Of a stretch of DNA of 64,000 bases, positions 1 through 9,092 are shown in pieces (the stretch's first letter is position 1; each line of letters begins with the position of its first letter). Source of the stretch: Variovorax sp. (GTDB lineage Bacteria > Pseudomonadota > Gammaproteobacteria > Burkholderiales > Burkholderiaceae_C); contig SEGS01000012.1 in assembly GCA_004210915.1 (NCBI GenBank), forward strand, positions 62,001 through 126,000, read 5' to 3'. The notes beneath the pieces are model-generated. The model did not search any database. It saw nothing but the letters and a program-made list of their open reading frames with translations, and was not told where the DNA came from. A program made the position numbers and the translations under genes.

Positions 1-1
1 G

Positions 2-529
2 TGGGTCGAGATCGGCCTGTTCCCGATCGCGGTGATCCTGCAGGTCACGCCGATCATCGCGATCGCGCCGCTGATCCTGATCTACGTGTCGAGCACCACG
101 GCCGCGCTGCTGCTGTGCGCCTGGATCGTGGCCTTCTTCCCGATCCTGTCGAACACCGTCATCGGCCTCAAGAGCGCCGACAGCAACCTGCGCGACCTGT
201 TCCAGCTCTACAAGGCCTCGCCCTGGCAGACCTTTCGCTACTTGCTCGCGCCGAGCGCGCTGCCCTACTTCATGGCGGGCCTGAAGATCGCGGGTGGCCT
301 GAGCCTGATCGGCGCGGTGGTGGCGGAGTTCACCGCCGGTACCGCGGGCCGCGAAACCGGGTTGGCCTCGCGCATCCTCGAGTCGAGCTTTCGCACCGAG
401 ATTCCGATGATGTTCGCCGCGCTGCTGCTGGTGTCGCTGCTCGGCATCGCGATCTTTCTGGTGTTCGCGGCGCTGTCGCGCCTGGTGCTCGGCCACTGGC
501 ACGAGAGCGAAATGCGGAGAGAGCGATGA
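2..529 (+). CDS. ABC transporter permease, 5' end outside the window
   Basis: Inner-membrane permease of a BPD-type importer (SsuC/TauC-like family). The frame is open from base 2, so the start lies upstream. What is left shows several hydrophobic helices and the cytoplasmic EAA-type loop (YKASPWQTFRYLLAPSALP) that contacts the ATPase, then the closing helices. The stop overlaps the next gene's ATG in an ATGA at 526-529. Its likely partner is the NMT1-like binding protein at 1938; the ATPase gene must be outside the window. The substrate is not readable from the sequence. Confidence 0.9.
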   Translation, partial: WVEIGLFPIAVILQVTPIIAIAPLILIYVSSTTAALLLCAWIVAFFPILSNTVIGLKSADSNLRDLFQLYKASPWQTFRYLLAPSALPYFMAGLKIAGGLSLIGAVVAEFTAGTAGRETGLASRILESSFRTEIPMMFAALLLVSLLGIAIFLVFAALSRLVLGHWHESEMRRER

Positions 530-1896
530 GCACGACGGCAGCCATCGATTGGGGTGCCGTGCGCGCGGATCTGCATGGCCTGAACCTCATCGACGCACCG
601 GGACAGCGCAAGCAGCTGTCGCGCGACTTCTACTGGTACAGCCCGATCCTCACGGCGCAGCTTTCCAACTGTCTGGCGGACCTGGTGGTCAAGGTCAGCA
701 CCGAGGACGACGTGCGCCAGGTCTGCGCGGTGGCCGCCAAATGGAAGTTGCCACTGACCGTGCGTGGCGGCGGCACCGGCAACTACGGGCAGTGCGTGCC
801 GCTGCACAACGGGTTGGTGCTCGACGTCACACAGATGTGCCGCGTGCTCGCGGTCGACGAAGGCCGCGTGCGCGTGCAGGCCGGTGCGCGCATGCATGAC
901 ATCGAGCAAGCCGTGGCCGAAACCGGCCAAGCGCTGCGCATGTGGCCATCGACCTGGCACGTGGCGTCGATTGGCGGCTTCATCTCGGGCGGTTTCGGCG
1001 GCATCGGCTCGGTGCGCCACGGCATCCTGCGCGACCCCGGCAACATGCTGCGCGCGCGTGTGATGACTGTCGAGCGTGCGCCGCGCGTCATCGAGCTGGA
1101 GGGCGAGGAGATCCAGCAGGTGCAGCACGCCTTCGGGACCAACGGCGTGATCCTCGACGTCGAGGTCGCACTGAGCCCGGCTGTTGAATGGGTGCACTGC
1201 ACTGCGCTATTCGACAGCTACCGCGGTGCGCTCGACTTCAGCGTGGCCGCAAGCACGCCGGAGATCGATCTGTTCCTGCTGTCGACTGTCGAGGCGCGCT
1301 TCTCGCCTTACTACGTGCAGATGGGCGCGCACTTCCCTCCTGATCGGCATGCGGCCTTCACCATGGTGGCGCCGGAGTCGATGACACGCTTCCGTGCCTT
1401 GGTCGAGGCGCACGGCGGCACTGTCTCGCTGGCCGGCACCGAGGCCGAGCTGGTGGCGCAAGGCCTGCCGCCGGCCTACGAGTGCGCGTTCAACCACACG
1501 ACGCTGCAGGCGCTCAAGGTCGACCGCAGCTGGACCTACCTGCAGGTCGCGTATGCGCAGCCCTTCGACCCGGCCGTGGTCGACCGACACCTCGCGCTGT
1601 TCGGCGACGAGGTGCTGCAGCACCACGATTTCGCGCGCGCCGGCGGCGCCTACGGCACTTTCGGCATCCTCCTGGTTCGCTGGAAGGACGAGGCACACCA
1701 GTACGAGGTGATGCGCGAGATTGAGTCCCAGGGCGGCTGCCAGATCTTCAATCCGCACGTCTACACCATCGAGGATGGCGGCATGAAGGCCATCGACGAC
1801 CAGCAGATCGCCTTCAAGAAGCGCAGCGACCCGATGGGCCTCATGAACCCCGGCAAGACCCGCGGCTGGACCCCGGACATGGCGCGCGACGCCTGA
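526..1896 (+). CDS. FAD-binding oxidoreductase (FAD_binding_4 / PCMH family)
   Basis: 456-residue soluble flavoprotein. The N-terminal half carries the PCMH FAD-binding fold with RGGGTGNYGQ at about residues 80-89 and a second glycine-rich stretch (GGFISGGFGGIGS) near 155. The C-terminus ends in NPGKTRG, typical of D-lactate dehydrogenase/glycolate oxidase-like enzymes where the flavin is enclosed. The ATG at 526 overlaps the permease stop by 4 bases, which fixes the start and implies translational coupling. It probably oxidises the imported compound or a product of it; substrate unknown. Confidence 0.88.
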   Translation: MSTTAAIDWGAVRADLHGLNLIDAPGQRKQLSRDFYWYSPILTAQLSNCLADLVVKVSTEDDVRQVCAVAAKWKLPLTVRGGGTGNYGQCVPLHNGLVLDVTQMCRVLAVDEGRVRVQAGARMHDIEQAVAETGQALRMWPSTWHVASIGGFISGGFGGIGSVRHGILRDPGNMLRARVMTVERAPRVIELEGEEIQQVQHAFGTNGVILDVEVALSPAVEWVHCTALFDSYRGALDFSVAASTPEIDLFLLSTVEARFSPYYVQMGAHFPPDRHAAFTMVAPESMTRFRALVEAHGGTVSLAGTEAELVAQGLPPAYECAFNHTTLQALKVDRSWTYLQVAYAQPFDPAVVDRHLALFGDEVLQHHDFARAGGAYGTFGILLVRWKDEAHQYEVMREIESQGGCQIFNPHVYTIEDGGMKAIDDQQIAFKKRSDPMGLMNPGKTRGWTPDMARDA

Positions 1897-1937
1897 AGTT
1901 TTCTCAGCTCCCCGACAAACCCAAGAAAGGCACTTCC

Positions 1938-2957
1938 ATGCGACACCAGGCTCCCTTCATCGCCCGCGCCCTGCTGACGACGCTTCTCGCCGGCACCGCC
2001 TTCGCTGCGCTCGCGCAGGACAAGGTGGTGCTCGCCACCAACTGGCGTGCGCAGCCCGGCCACGGCGGCTTCTACCAGGCGCTGGCCGACGGCACCTACA
2101 AGAAGTTCGGCCTCGACGTTGAGATCCAGCAGGGCGGTCCACAGGTCAACAACCGCCCGATGCTGCCGGCCGGCAAGATCGATTTCCTCATGACCGGCAA
2201 CATGCTCATGGCCTTCGACAACGCCAAGCAGAAAGTGCCGACCGTGGTGGTGGCGGCGTATTTCCAAAAAGATCCGCAAGCCATCATCGCGCACCCGGGC
2301 CAGGGCTTCGAGAAGTTCGCCGACCTCGCAAAAGCCAAGACCGTGCTGCTCGCCAAGGACGGCCAGATCAGCTACTGGCAGTGGATGAAGAAGGCCTACG
2401 GCGTGCGCGACGAACAGGTGCGCCCGTACAACTACAGCCTGTCGCAGTTCCTCGCCGACAAGCAATCGGTGCAGCAGGCCTATGCCACCTCGGAGCCCTT
2501 CGCGGTCGAGAAACAGGCCGGCTTCAAGCCTGTGGTGCTGTCGCTGGCCGACGCCGGCTGGTCGACCTACGGCATGGTGATCGAGACGAGGCAGGACCTT
2601 GTCAAGAGCAAGCCCGATGTGGTGCGCCGCTTCGTGGAAGCCACCAACATCGGCCACTACAACTACCTCTACGGCGACCGCAAGGCGGCCGACGCGATGA
2701 TCCAGAAGATCAACCCGGACATCGGCGACGACTACATCGAGAAGTCGATCCCGGTGCTGCGCGCGCACATGGACGTGGGCGATGCGCCGACAAAGGGCAT
2801 CGGCGCCATCAGCGATGCGCGCATGAAGGACTTCTACGACAAGACCGTCGAGGCCGGCCTCTACAAGTCGACGGACTTCAACTACAAGGACGCCTACACC
2901 ACCCAGTTCGTCAACAAGGGGACCGGGCTGGACATCCGCAAGGCGCTGGCCAAGTAG
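1938..2957 (+). CDS. ABC transporter substrate-binding protein (NMT1/THI5-like)
   Basis: 339-residue periplasmic binding protein with a Sec signal peptide (hydrophobic core about residues 8-25, likely cleavage after ALA before QDK). The mature part matches the NMT1/SsuA-like type II fold: a first lobe beginning VVLATNWRAQPGHGGFYQAL and a return segment DAGWSTYGMVIETRQDLVKS. Such proteins bind sulfonates, thiamine precursors, pyrimidine-like compounds or aromatic acids. It lies 41 bases after the oxidase and 2 bases before the reductase gene, in one transcription unit with the permease. Confidence 0.9.
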   Translation: MRHQAPFIARALLTTLLAGTAFAALAQDKVVLATNWRAQPGHGGFYQALADGTYKKFGLDVEIQQGGPQVNNRPMLPAGKIDFLMTGNMLMAFDNAKQKVPTVVVAAYFQKDPQAIIAHPGQGFEKFADLAKAKTVLLAKDGQISYWQWMKKAYGVRDEQVRPYNYSLSQFLADKQSVQQAYATSEPFAVEKQAGFKPVVLSLADAGWSTYGMVIETRQDLVKSKPDVVRRFVEATNIGHYNYLYGDRKAADAMIQKINPDIGDDYIEKSIPVLRAHMDVGDAPTKGIGAISDARMKDFYDKTVEAGLYKSTDFNYKDAYTTQFVNKGTGLDIRKALAK

Positions 2958-2959
2958 CC

Positions 2960-3922
2960 ATGCTCGAACGCATCCTGACGGTGCGGGTCGCGCGCATTGC
3001 GCGCCAGACCCCGGAGATCCTGTCTTTCGAGTTGACGCATCCGCGGGGCCGTGCGCTGCCGGCCTACCAGGCCGGCGCCCACATCGACGTGCACACGCCC
3101 GGTGGCTTCATGCGCCAGTACTCGCTCGCACAGGACTGCGGCACCGATGCGCCGGCGTCGTATGTCATCGGCGTCAAGCGTGAAGGCGCGAGCCGCGGTG
3201 GCTCGGCCGCGATGCACGAGCGCGTGCGCGAGGGCGACCTGCTGCCCATCAGCACACCGCGCAACACCTTCCCGGTGCAGGCCGCCGCGCGGCGCCACCT
3301 GCTGCTGGCCGGCGGCATCGGCATGACACCGCTGCTGGCCATGGCCCAGGCGCTGGCGCGCAGCGGCGCCGACTTCACACTGTGCCTGTTCGCGCGCAGC
3401 GAAGAGCATCTGGCCTTCGCCGACGCGCTGCGCGACCCCGCGCTGGCGCCGCATGTGCGGCTGCATCTCGATCGCGACGGCGCGCACGACAAGATCGACC
3501 TGCGCGCGCTGCTGGCCGAGGCCGCGCCCGGCACCCACCTCTACGTCTGCGGCCCCGGCGGCTTCATGGACGCGGTGCGTCAGGCGGCGGCGCACTGGCC
3601 CGAGGAGTCGCTGCACGCGGAATACTTCGCGGCGCCCAGCGATGCCGCAGGCGCCACGGGCAAGCCCTTCATGCTCAAGCTCGCGCGGCGCGGCATCACG
3701 GTGCCGGTCGCGGCGGACCAGAGCGCAGTCGATGCACTGCATGTGGTGGGCATCGACATTCCGGTGTCGTGCCAGCAGGGCCTGTGCGGGACCTGCGTGG
3801 TACCGGGCGAAGGCAGCAGCGCCGAGCACCGCGACTTCTGCCTCACGCGCAGCGAACGCAGCCACAAGGTGGCGCTGTGCTGCGCGCGCGCGCTGGGCGA
3901 CGAACTGGTGCTCGACCTTTGA
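2960..3922 (+). CDS. PDR/VanB-type 2Fe-2S ferredoxin reductase
   Basis: 320-residue electron-transfer protein in the order FMN/FAD domain, NAD domain, plant-type 2Fe-2S domain. RQYSLA near residue 52 binds the flavin, GGIGMTPLLA near 118 the pyridine nucleotide, and the C-terminal CQQGLCGTC plus a later CC (about 306) supplies the cluster ligands. These proteins normally feed electrons from NADH to a Rieske oxygenase such as vanillate demethylase, but no oxygenase gene is present in this window. ATG begins 2 bases after the preceding stop. Confidence 0.9.
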   Translation: MLERILTVRVARIARQTPEILSFELTHPRGRALPAYQAGAHIDVHTPGGFMRQYSLAQDCGTDAPASYVIGVKREGASRGGSAAMHERVREGDLLPISTPRNTFPVQAAARRHLLLAGGIGMTPLLAMAQALARSGADFTLCLFARSEEHLAFADALRDPALAPHVRLHLDRDGAHDKIDLRALLAEAAPGTHLYVCGPGGFMDAVRQAAAHWPEESLHAEYFAAPSDAAGATGKPFMLKLARRGITVPVAADQSAVDALHVVGIDIPVSCQQGLCGTCVVPGEGSSAEHRDFCLTRSERSHKVALCCARALGDELVLDL

Positions 3923-3965
3923 GCACCCAGACGGTCGTACCCGCCTCTGGCACCATCGGCTCCCC

Positions 3966-4652
3966 ATGACCTCGCCGCCCGCTACCGCTTCTGACGCAGA
4001 AAACACCGACGAGCCGGCTCCGCCCGAGGCGCCCGCCACGCGCGGGCGTTCGCGCAAGTACACGCAGGTGCTCGGCACCATCTACCAGGCGGCGATCGAG
4101 GTCTTCGCGAGTGAGGGCTTGACCGGCGGCTCGACCCAGGCCATCGCCGACAAGGCGGGGCTGTCGAAGGCGCAGTTGCATTACTACATCGACAGCAAGG
4201 AAGCGCTCTATCGACAGGTGTTGCAGGACATCCTGACCGACTGGATCGGCGTCTTCGGCTTCGCCGACGAGGCCTTCGGTCCCCGCAAGGTGCTGGGTGA
4301 CCTGATCCAGCGCAAGATGGCCTTTTCGTTCCAGCATCCGTTGCGCTCGCGCATCTTCACGGCCGAAATGATGCGCGGTGCACCGGTGCTCAACGCGATG
4401 ATGGACACCAGCCGCCAGCGCACCGAACAGGCAGCCGCCGTGATCCAGAACTGGATGAACCAGGGCCTCATGGACAAGGGCGATCCGCTGCTGGTGCTGT
4501 TCCACATCTGGGCCGTGACGCAGTTCTACGCCGACCACGCCACACAGGCCGCGTACTTCCGCGGCGTCGCCGCGCAGGACGACGAGAAAGACCAGCGCTA
4601 CCTGAGTGCGCAGGTCACCGCCTTTCTGCTGAAGGGCGCAGGCGTCAGGTAG
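3966..4652 (+). CDS. TetR family transcriptional regulator
   Basis: 228-residue repressor-type protein. After a Pro/Ala-rich tail of about 30 residues comes the TetR helix-turn-helix (IADKAGLSKAQLHYYIDSK, about residues 61-79) and a C-terminal ligand domain resembling RutR/YcdC (QHPLRSRIFTAEMMRGAPV). RutR-like proteins sense uracil or related pyrimidines, which fits a nitrogenous-compound locus, but the ligand here is only inferred. It is the last plus-strand gene of the transporter cluster. Its 3' end overlaps the 3' end of the convergent Rid gene by 8 bases. Confidence 0.9.
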   Translation: MTSPPATASDAENTDEPAPPEAPATRGRSRKYTQVLGTIYQAAIEVFASEGLTGGSTQAIADKAGLSKAQLHYYIDSKEALYRQVLQDILTDWIGVFGFADEAFGPRKVLGDLIQRKMAFSFQHPLRSRIFTAEMMRGAPVLNAMMDTSRQRTEQAAAVIQNWMNQGLMDKGDPLLVLFHIWAVTQFYADHATQAAYFRGVAAQDDEKDQRYLSAQVTAFLLKGAGVR

Positions 4653-5109
4653 TGCGTACGGGCAAATACATGGTGGCCTCGACCTCCACCAGCACCTCAT
4701 CCCCCGGCAGGAAGCGCGACACCTCGACCACCGTGCTCACCGGCGGCTCGCCCGGATAGAACAGGCCGCGCACGCGGTTGTAGAAGGCGTAGTGCGGCAG
4801 CTGGCGGAAGTACTGAACCAGCTTCACCACGTCGTCCATCGTGCCGCCGTGCTCGACCGCGAGCTGGCGGATGCGCTCCAGCACGAACCAGCTTTGCGCG
4901 ACGATCGCAGCCTCGAACACATCGACCGACATCTGGCCCGTGGCATAGCCCAGCGTGCGCAGCGCCTCGCGCGCCTCGGCCGGAATGTCGTCGTAGCCCG
5001 CGACCGCGCGCCGGATCGACGGGTCGACTGCGACCACGCCGCTCATGAAGACGAAATCTCCGACACGTTTCGCCGCCGCGTAGTTGGCCATCGGCTTGCC
5101 CATGCTCAT
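4645..5109 (-). CDS. Rid-family (YjgF/YER057c/UK114) protein
   Basis: 154-residue Rid-fold protein of the trimeric family that hydrolyses reactive enamines/imines or related amides. The family frame is visible (GDFVFMSGVVAVDPS, then EVSRFLPGDEVLVEVEATMYLP). At the position where RidA has its active-site arginine (the family's P-x-R-S/T pattern) this protein reads PPVST, so the arginine is missing and it is unlikely to be a classical RidA 2-iminobutanoate deaminase. ATG at 5109 has GGAGAG six bases upstream and overlaps the amidohydrolase stop in an ATGA; a second in-frame ATG lies at 5103. It is the last gene of the tetronate/amidohydrolase operon. Confidence 0.88.
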   Translation of the reverse strand: MSMGKPMANYAAAKRVGDFVFMSGVVAVDPSIRRAVAGYDDIPAEAREALRTLGYATGQMSVDVFEAAIVAQSWFVLERIRQLAVEHGGTMDDVVKLVQYFRQLPHYAFYNRVRGLFYPGEPPVSTVVEVSRFLPGDEVLVEVEATMYLPVRTT

Positions 5110-6311
5110 CTTGTGCTCTCCAGAATGCGGCCCGCACGGATGACGGTCCGGCGTCGCCCGCGTGGGTCCAGCAGTTCGTATTCGTCGGTGGCGGCGAGCA
5201 GCAGCAGGTCGGCCGGGCAGCCTGCCGCAATGCGGCCGTCCCATGCCAGGCCAAGCGCGCGCGCCGGGTTGAGGGTGACGGTGTCGAGCCAGTCGAACGC
5301 GGGCGCCAGGTGTGCGACCTGCACGCCCAGCCCGAAGGTCTCGATCAGATCGTAGCCGCCGTAGGGATAGAAGGCGTCCTGCACGTTGTCGGTCGCGAGG
5401 CTCGCGCGCACGCCGTGGGCCGCTGCCTCCCGGATGCGTGTGATGCCACGCGCCACCGGCGTGCGGTCCCAGGCGCCCTGCAGATACAGGTTGGTGGTGG
5501 GCAATGCGATCAAGTGCAGGCCGGCCCCCGCACACAGCGCGAGCGTGTGGGCGGCGGCGGCGTCGGCTTGCATCGCGAGCGAGCAAGCATGGCCGCACAC
5601 CACGGGCAGGCCGGGCCCGTGCCGGATCGCCAGCGCAGCGATGCTGCGCAGTCCCGTGGCCTCCACGTCGAGCCCCTCGTCAACATGGAAGTCGAGCGCC
5701 AGGCCATGCCGTGCCGCGAGTTCGAACACGCGGCCCAGCTTCGCGGCGAGCTCGGCGTTGCGGTAGACAAAGGCACCGAGCACGCCGCCGGCACGTTTCA
5801 CGTCTTGCGCGATCCGTTCGCCTGCCGCCGGGTCGGCCAACACGTCGAGTGGCGTCAGCGAGACGAACTGCAGCGCGATGCGGTCCTGCCATTCCGCGCG
5901 CAAGGCCTCGAAGACGCCCAGCGCGACGGGAGCCTCCGGCGTGACCCAGTCAAGGTGCGTGCGCAGCGCGCGTGTGCCGCTGTGCCAGGCTTCGTGCAGC
6001 GCACGTTCCATGCGCGCGCGCAGGCTTTCGGCGGTCCAGCTGGCGCGGTGCGCGTCCATGCGGCGGATGGCGGTGAACAGGTCGCCCTGCGCGGCGCCGA
6101 CCTCCTGCACTGTGTAGTTCTTGTCCAGGTGCACGTGCGCGTCGACCGGCGCGCTGATGAGCGTGCCGCGCGCAGGTGGTTGGCCAGGCGTGGGCGTGAC
6201 CGAGGCCACGCGGGCGCCGTCGAGCACGACGTCGAAGACGCGGGCTTCACCGGGATCGAAACCGCACAGTCGCGGCGGGATACGGACGGCCTCCAGTCGC
6301 ACGGCTGTCAC
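5106..6311 (-). CDS. Cytosine-deaminase-like amidohydrolase
   Basis: 401-residue metal-dependent hydrolase of the CodA branch. Metal and catalytic motifs appear in family order: DAHVHLDK near the N-terminus, FHVDEG in the middle, CGHACSL next, and the aspartate motif [15 protein letters not shown] near the C-terminus, as in cytosine, creatinine or isoguanine deaminases. The start is taken as GTG 6311 because it forms a GTGA overlap with the otnI stop; a longer frame upstream would run into otnI. The stop overlaps the Rid ATG. The substrate is probably a cyclic nitrogen compound, by family only. Confidence 0.87.
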   Translation of the reverse strand: MTAVRLEAVRIPPRLCGFDPGEARVFDVVLDGARVASVTPTPGQPPARGTLISAPVDAHVHLDKNYTVQEVGAAQGDLFTAIRRMDAHRASWTAESLRARMERALHEAWHSGTRALRTHLDWVTPEAPVALGVFEALRAEWQDRIALQFVSLTPLDVLADPAAGERIAQDVKRAGGVLGAFVYRNAELAAKLGRVFELAARHGLALDFHVDEGLDVEATGLRSIAALAIRHGPGLPVVCGHACSLAMQADAAAAHTLALCAGAGLHLIALPTTNLYLQGAWDRTPVARGITRIREAAAHGVRASLATDNVQDAFYPYGGYDLIETFGLGVQVAHLAPAFDWLDTVTLNPARALGLAWDGRIAAGCPADLLLLAATDEYELLDPRGRRRTVIRAGRILESTR

Positions 6312-7135
6312 GTCGTCCGATCGCCATTTGGCAGACTGCGCAGCCACCCCAACCCGTCCGACGTGCCGCCCGCCACAGCGCCACGCGCGGGCCGGTACTC
6401 GCAGCCGATCCAGCCGTCCCACTGGCCCGCGGCCATGAGTTCGTCGATCACGCCGAACAGGTACGGGTAGTTCATCTCGCCCACATCGGGCTCATGCCGC
6501 GCGGGCACGCCGGCGATCTGCAGGTGGCCGACGCGGCCGGTGGGCAGGTACTGGCGCAGCTTCATCGCCACGTCGCCCTCGACGATCTGGCAGTGGTACA
6601 GGTCCATCTGCACCTTGAGGTTGAGGGCGCCGACGGCCTCGACCATGCGGTGCGCCTCGTCCTGCCGGTTCAGGAAGAAGCGCGGGATATCGCGCGTGTT
6701 GATCGGCTCGATCAGCAAGTCGCGCCCGACCTGCGCGGCCTGCTCGGCGGCCCAGCGCAGGTTGTCGATGTAGACCGGCTCCGCTTCTTCGCGCCGCGTC
6801 GCGTCGGCCAGCAGGCCCGCCATGACGTGCACGCGCGGGCAGTCGAGCGCCACCGCGACATCGAGCGCGCGCAGGATGCCTTCGCGGAACTCGGCCTCGC
6901 GGCCCGGCAGGCTGGCCAGCCCGCGCTCGCCGCCGTCCCAATCACCGGGCGGCGCATTGAACAGCACCTGCTGCAGGCCGTTGCCCTGCAGGCGCGCGAG
7001 CAGCTCGGCAGGCGCGTACGCGTACGGGAACAGGAACTCGACCGCACGAAAGCCGTCCTTCGCGGCGGCTTCAAAGCGGTCGAGGAAATCGAGCTCGGGG
7101 TAGAGCATCGACAGGTTGGCGGCAAAACGGGGCAT
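6308..7135 (-). CDS. otnI: 2-oxo-tetronate isomerase (hydroxypyruvate isomerase family)
   Basis: 275-residue TIM-barrel isomerase of the Hyi/OtnI family. Active-site glutamates are visible in [16 protein letters not shown] and in the final GCEYRP, with the metal-site segment [13 protein letters not shown] between. In the known four-carbon acid sugar pathway OtnI converts 2-oxo-tetronate to 3-oxo-tetronate before phosphorylation by OtnK. ATG 7135 has an AGGAG about ten bases upstream; it lies 11 bases after the otnC stop. The neighbours otnC, otnK and ltnD make the tetronate assignment much firmer than sequence family alone. Confidence 0.9.
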   Translation of the reverse strand: MPRFAANLSMLYPELDFLDRFEAAAKDGFRAVEFLFPYAYAPAELLARLQGNGLQQVLFNAPPGDWDGGERGLASLPGREAEFREGILRALDVAVALDCPRVHVMAGLLADATRREEAEPVYIDNLRWAAEQAAQVGRDLLIEPINTRDIPRFFLNRQDEAHRMVEAVGALNLKVQMDLYHCQIVEGDVAMKLRQYLPTGRVGHLQIAGVPARHEPDVGEMNYPYLFGVIDELMAAGQWDGWIGCEYRPARGAVAGGTSDGLGWLRSLPNGDRTT

Positions 7136-7146
7136 CTCGACAACTC

Positions 7147-7824
7147 CTACCAGCGCGCGCCGAAGGTGCGGCGCAGTTCTTCGATTTCGGCGGCGCCGAG
7201 GGGCGCGGGTGCGCCACGCGTCAGCGACCAAAGCTTCGCGGTCTCTTCCAGCTCTTCGAGCGTCGCCATGGCCACGGCCGGCGTGTCGTGCCAGACGTTG
7301 GGGCCGAGGCGCGCCAGCATCGCGGCGCGGATCGGCGTGCCTTGCGCACCATAGCGTTCGATGGCCTGCGCCACCGCCTCGGCCGCGGCAGGGGCGCCCG
7401 GCCGGTGGTAGTCGATCACCGGCACGTGGCCGACCTTCATCACGAAGTACGGCGTGAGCGCAGGCAGCAGCTCGGCCGGCTGCGTCGCGGCCAGCGTGAG
7501 CGCGACGCAGTGCGTGGCATGCGTGTGGATCACACAACGTGTCCCGGCATCGAAGCGCGTCGCGGCGGCGTAGATGCGCGCATGCAGCGCGATCGTCTTG
7601 CTGGCGCGATCGCCGCCGGTCTGCTGCAGCTTGGCATCGAGGCGCGCAAGCTTCGCGGGATCGAGGAAGCCGAGGCATGCGTCGGTCGGCGTGATGAGAA
7701 AGCCGCCACCTTCGGAATCCTCAAGCCGCACGCTGATGTTGCCGGCCGTCGCATGCGCATAACCGCGCGCGAACAGGCTCGCGCCGACCCGGCAGATTTC
7801 TTCGCGGGCTTCGCTCTCCGTCAT
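7147..7824 (-). CDS. otnC: 3-oxo-tetronate 4-phosphate decarboxylase (class II aldolase family)
   Basis: 225-residue class II aldolase/adducin-fold protein. The glycine turn GNISVR, the metal ligands in [10 protein letters not shown] and the later [12 protein letters not shown] segment are visible. In the L-threonate/D-erythronate pathway OtnC decarboxylates 3-oxo-tetronate 4-phosphate to dihydroxyacetone phosphate. ATG 7824 overlaps the otnK stop (ATGA at 7821-7824), so otnK and otnC are translationally coupled. A fuculose-phosphate-type aldolase is the only other reading, and the gene context argues against it. Confidence 0.9.
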   Translation of the reverse strand: MTESEAREEICRVGASLFARGYAHATAGNISVRLEDSEGGGFLITPTDACLGFLDPAKLARLDAKLQQTGGDRASKTIALHARIYAAATRFDAGTRCVIHTHATHCVALTLAATQPAELLPALTPYFVMKVGHVPVIDYHRPGAPAAAEAVAQAIERYGAQGTPIRAAMLARLGPNVWHDTPAVAMATLEELEETAKLWSLTRGAPAPLGAAEIEELRRTFGARW

Positions 7825-9092
7825 GCAATGACCCTGAAGGCTTTGGTGAAGAAGTCGTCGGTGCCGAAGTTGCCCGACTTCAGTGTGACGTGCACGCCCC
7901 CGCCGCCAGACGCTTCGGCCTTCGCATGGCACCAAGGCACGCCCGGGTCGATCTGCGGGCCGATCTGCAACTGCGCGATGCCGAGCGCCTGCACGCAGGC
8001 GCCCGAGGTCTCGCCCCCGGCGATGACCAACTGCCGCACGCCGCGCGCGACCAGCCCGCGCGCGATCTCGGCGATGCAGCGCTCGACCATCGCGCCTGCG
8101 GCGTCGACGCCCAGTTCGCCATGCACCGCTTTCACTGCGCCGGGTTCCGCCGTCGAATAGACCAGCACCGGACCGTCGGCGAGCAGGGGCCCGGCCCACG
8201 CCAGCGCAGCGGCCGCCACATCGTCGCCCGCGGCCAGCCGCAACGGATCGACCGCGAAGGCCGGGCGGCCCGAAGCGATGAAGTGCGCGACCTGCTGGTT
8301 GGTGGCCACCGAGCAGCTGCCCGACACCACCGCCTGCAGGCCGGTGGCGGGCGGCAGCGCGCTGGCCTGCGGCGAGGGCGCGAGCCCGAAGTTCGCGGGC
8401 AGCCCGATCGCGACGCCAGAGCCGGCCGTGACCAGCGCCATGTCCGCGAGCGCCGGGCCGAGCCGCAGCAGATCGTCGTTGCTAACCGCGTCGACGATCG
8501 CGACGCCGATGCCCTCTGCTTTCAGCTGCGCGATGCGGGCGCGCACCGCATCGGCACCCGAAGCCACGGCGCGGTGATTGATCAGCCCCACCTTGCGCTG
8601 GCACTGCGCCTGCAGCACACGCACCAGGTTGGCATCGGTCATGGGCGTGAGCGGGTGATCCTTCATGCCGCTCTCGCTGAGCAGCACATCGCCGACGAAC
8701 AGGTAGCCCTTGAACACGGTGCGGCCGTTGTCGGGGAAGGCCGGCGTGGCGATGGTGAAGTCGCAAGCCATCGCGTCCATCAGCGCTTCGGTCACCGGGC
8801 CGATGTTGCCGCGCGGCGTGCTGTCGAAGGTGGAGCAGTACTTGAAGTAGATCTGCTGTGCGCCCTGCGCCTGCAACCAGCGCAGCGCCGCGAGCGACTG
8901 CGCGATGGCCTCCGGCGGCGCGATGGTGCGCGACTTGAGCGCCACCACCACGGCATCGACATCGGCCGCCAGCGGCCCGCTAGGCACGCCGATGGTCTGC
9001 ACCACGCGCATGCCGGCGCGCACCAGGTTGTTGGCCAGGTCGGTGGCGCCGGTGAAGTCGTCGGCGATGCAGCCGAGCACGATGCGGCTCAT
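7821..9092 (-). CDS. otnK: 3-oxo-tetronate 4-kinase
   Basis: 423-residue four-carbon acid sugar kinase (YgbK family, DUF1537). The N-terminal signature ADDFTGATDLANNL, the central SGSCSVATNQQV and the C-terminal nucleotide-binding GGETSGACVQALG are all present, and the length is normal. It phosphorylates 3-oxo-tetronate with ATP, giving the OtnC substrate. It overlaps the ltnD stop by 4 bases at its start and otnC by 4 bases at its end, so three enzymes of the pathway are coupled in order. Confidence 0.93.
   Translation of the reverse strand: MSRIVLGCIADDFTGATDLANNLVRAGMRVVQTIGVPSGPLAADVDAVVVALKSRTIAPPEAIAQSLAALRWLQAQGAQQIYFKYCSTFDSTPRGNIGPVTEALMDAMACDFTIATPAFPDNGRTVFKGYLFVGDVLLSESGMKDHPLTPMTDANLVRVLQAQCQRKVGLINHRAVASGADAVRARIAQLKAEGIGVAIVDAVSNDDLLRLGPALADMALVTAGSGVAIGLPANFGLAPSPQASALPPATGLQAVVSGSCSVATNQQVAHFIASGRPAFAVDPLRLAAGDDVAAAALAWAGPLLADGPVLVYSTAEPGAVKAVHGELGVDAAGAMVERCIAEIARGLVARGVRQLVIAGGETSGACVQALGIAQLQIGPQIDPGVPWCHAKAEASGGGGVHVTLKSGNFGTDDFFTKAFRVIA

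Noticed and set aside
4645-5598. 318-codon minus-strand frame extending the Rid gene upstream
   Set aside because: The upstream part is antisense-frame sequence of the amidohydrolase; ATG 5109 with GGAGAG and ATGA overlap is the real start.
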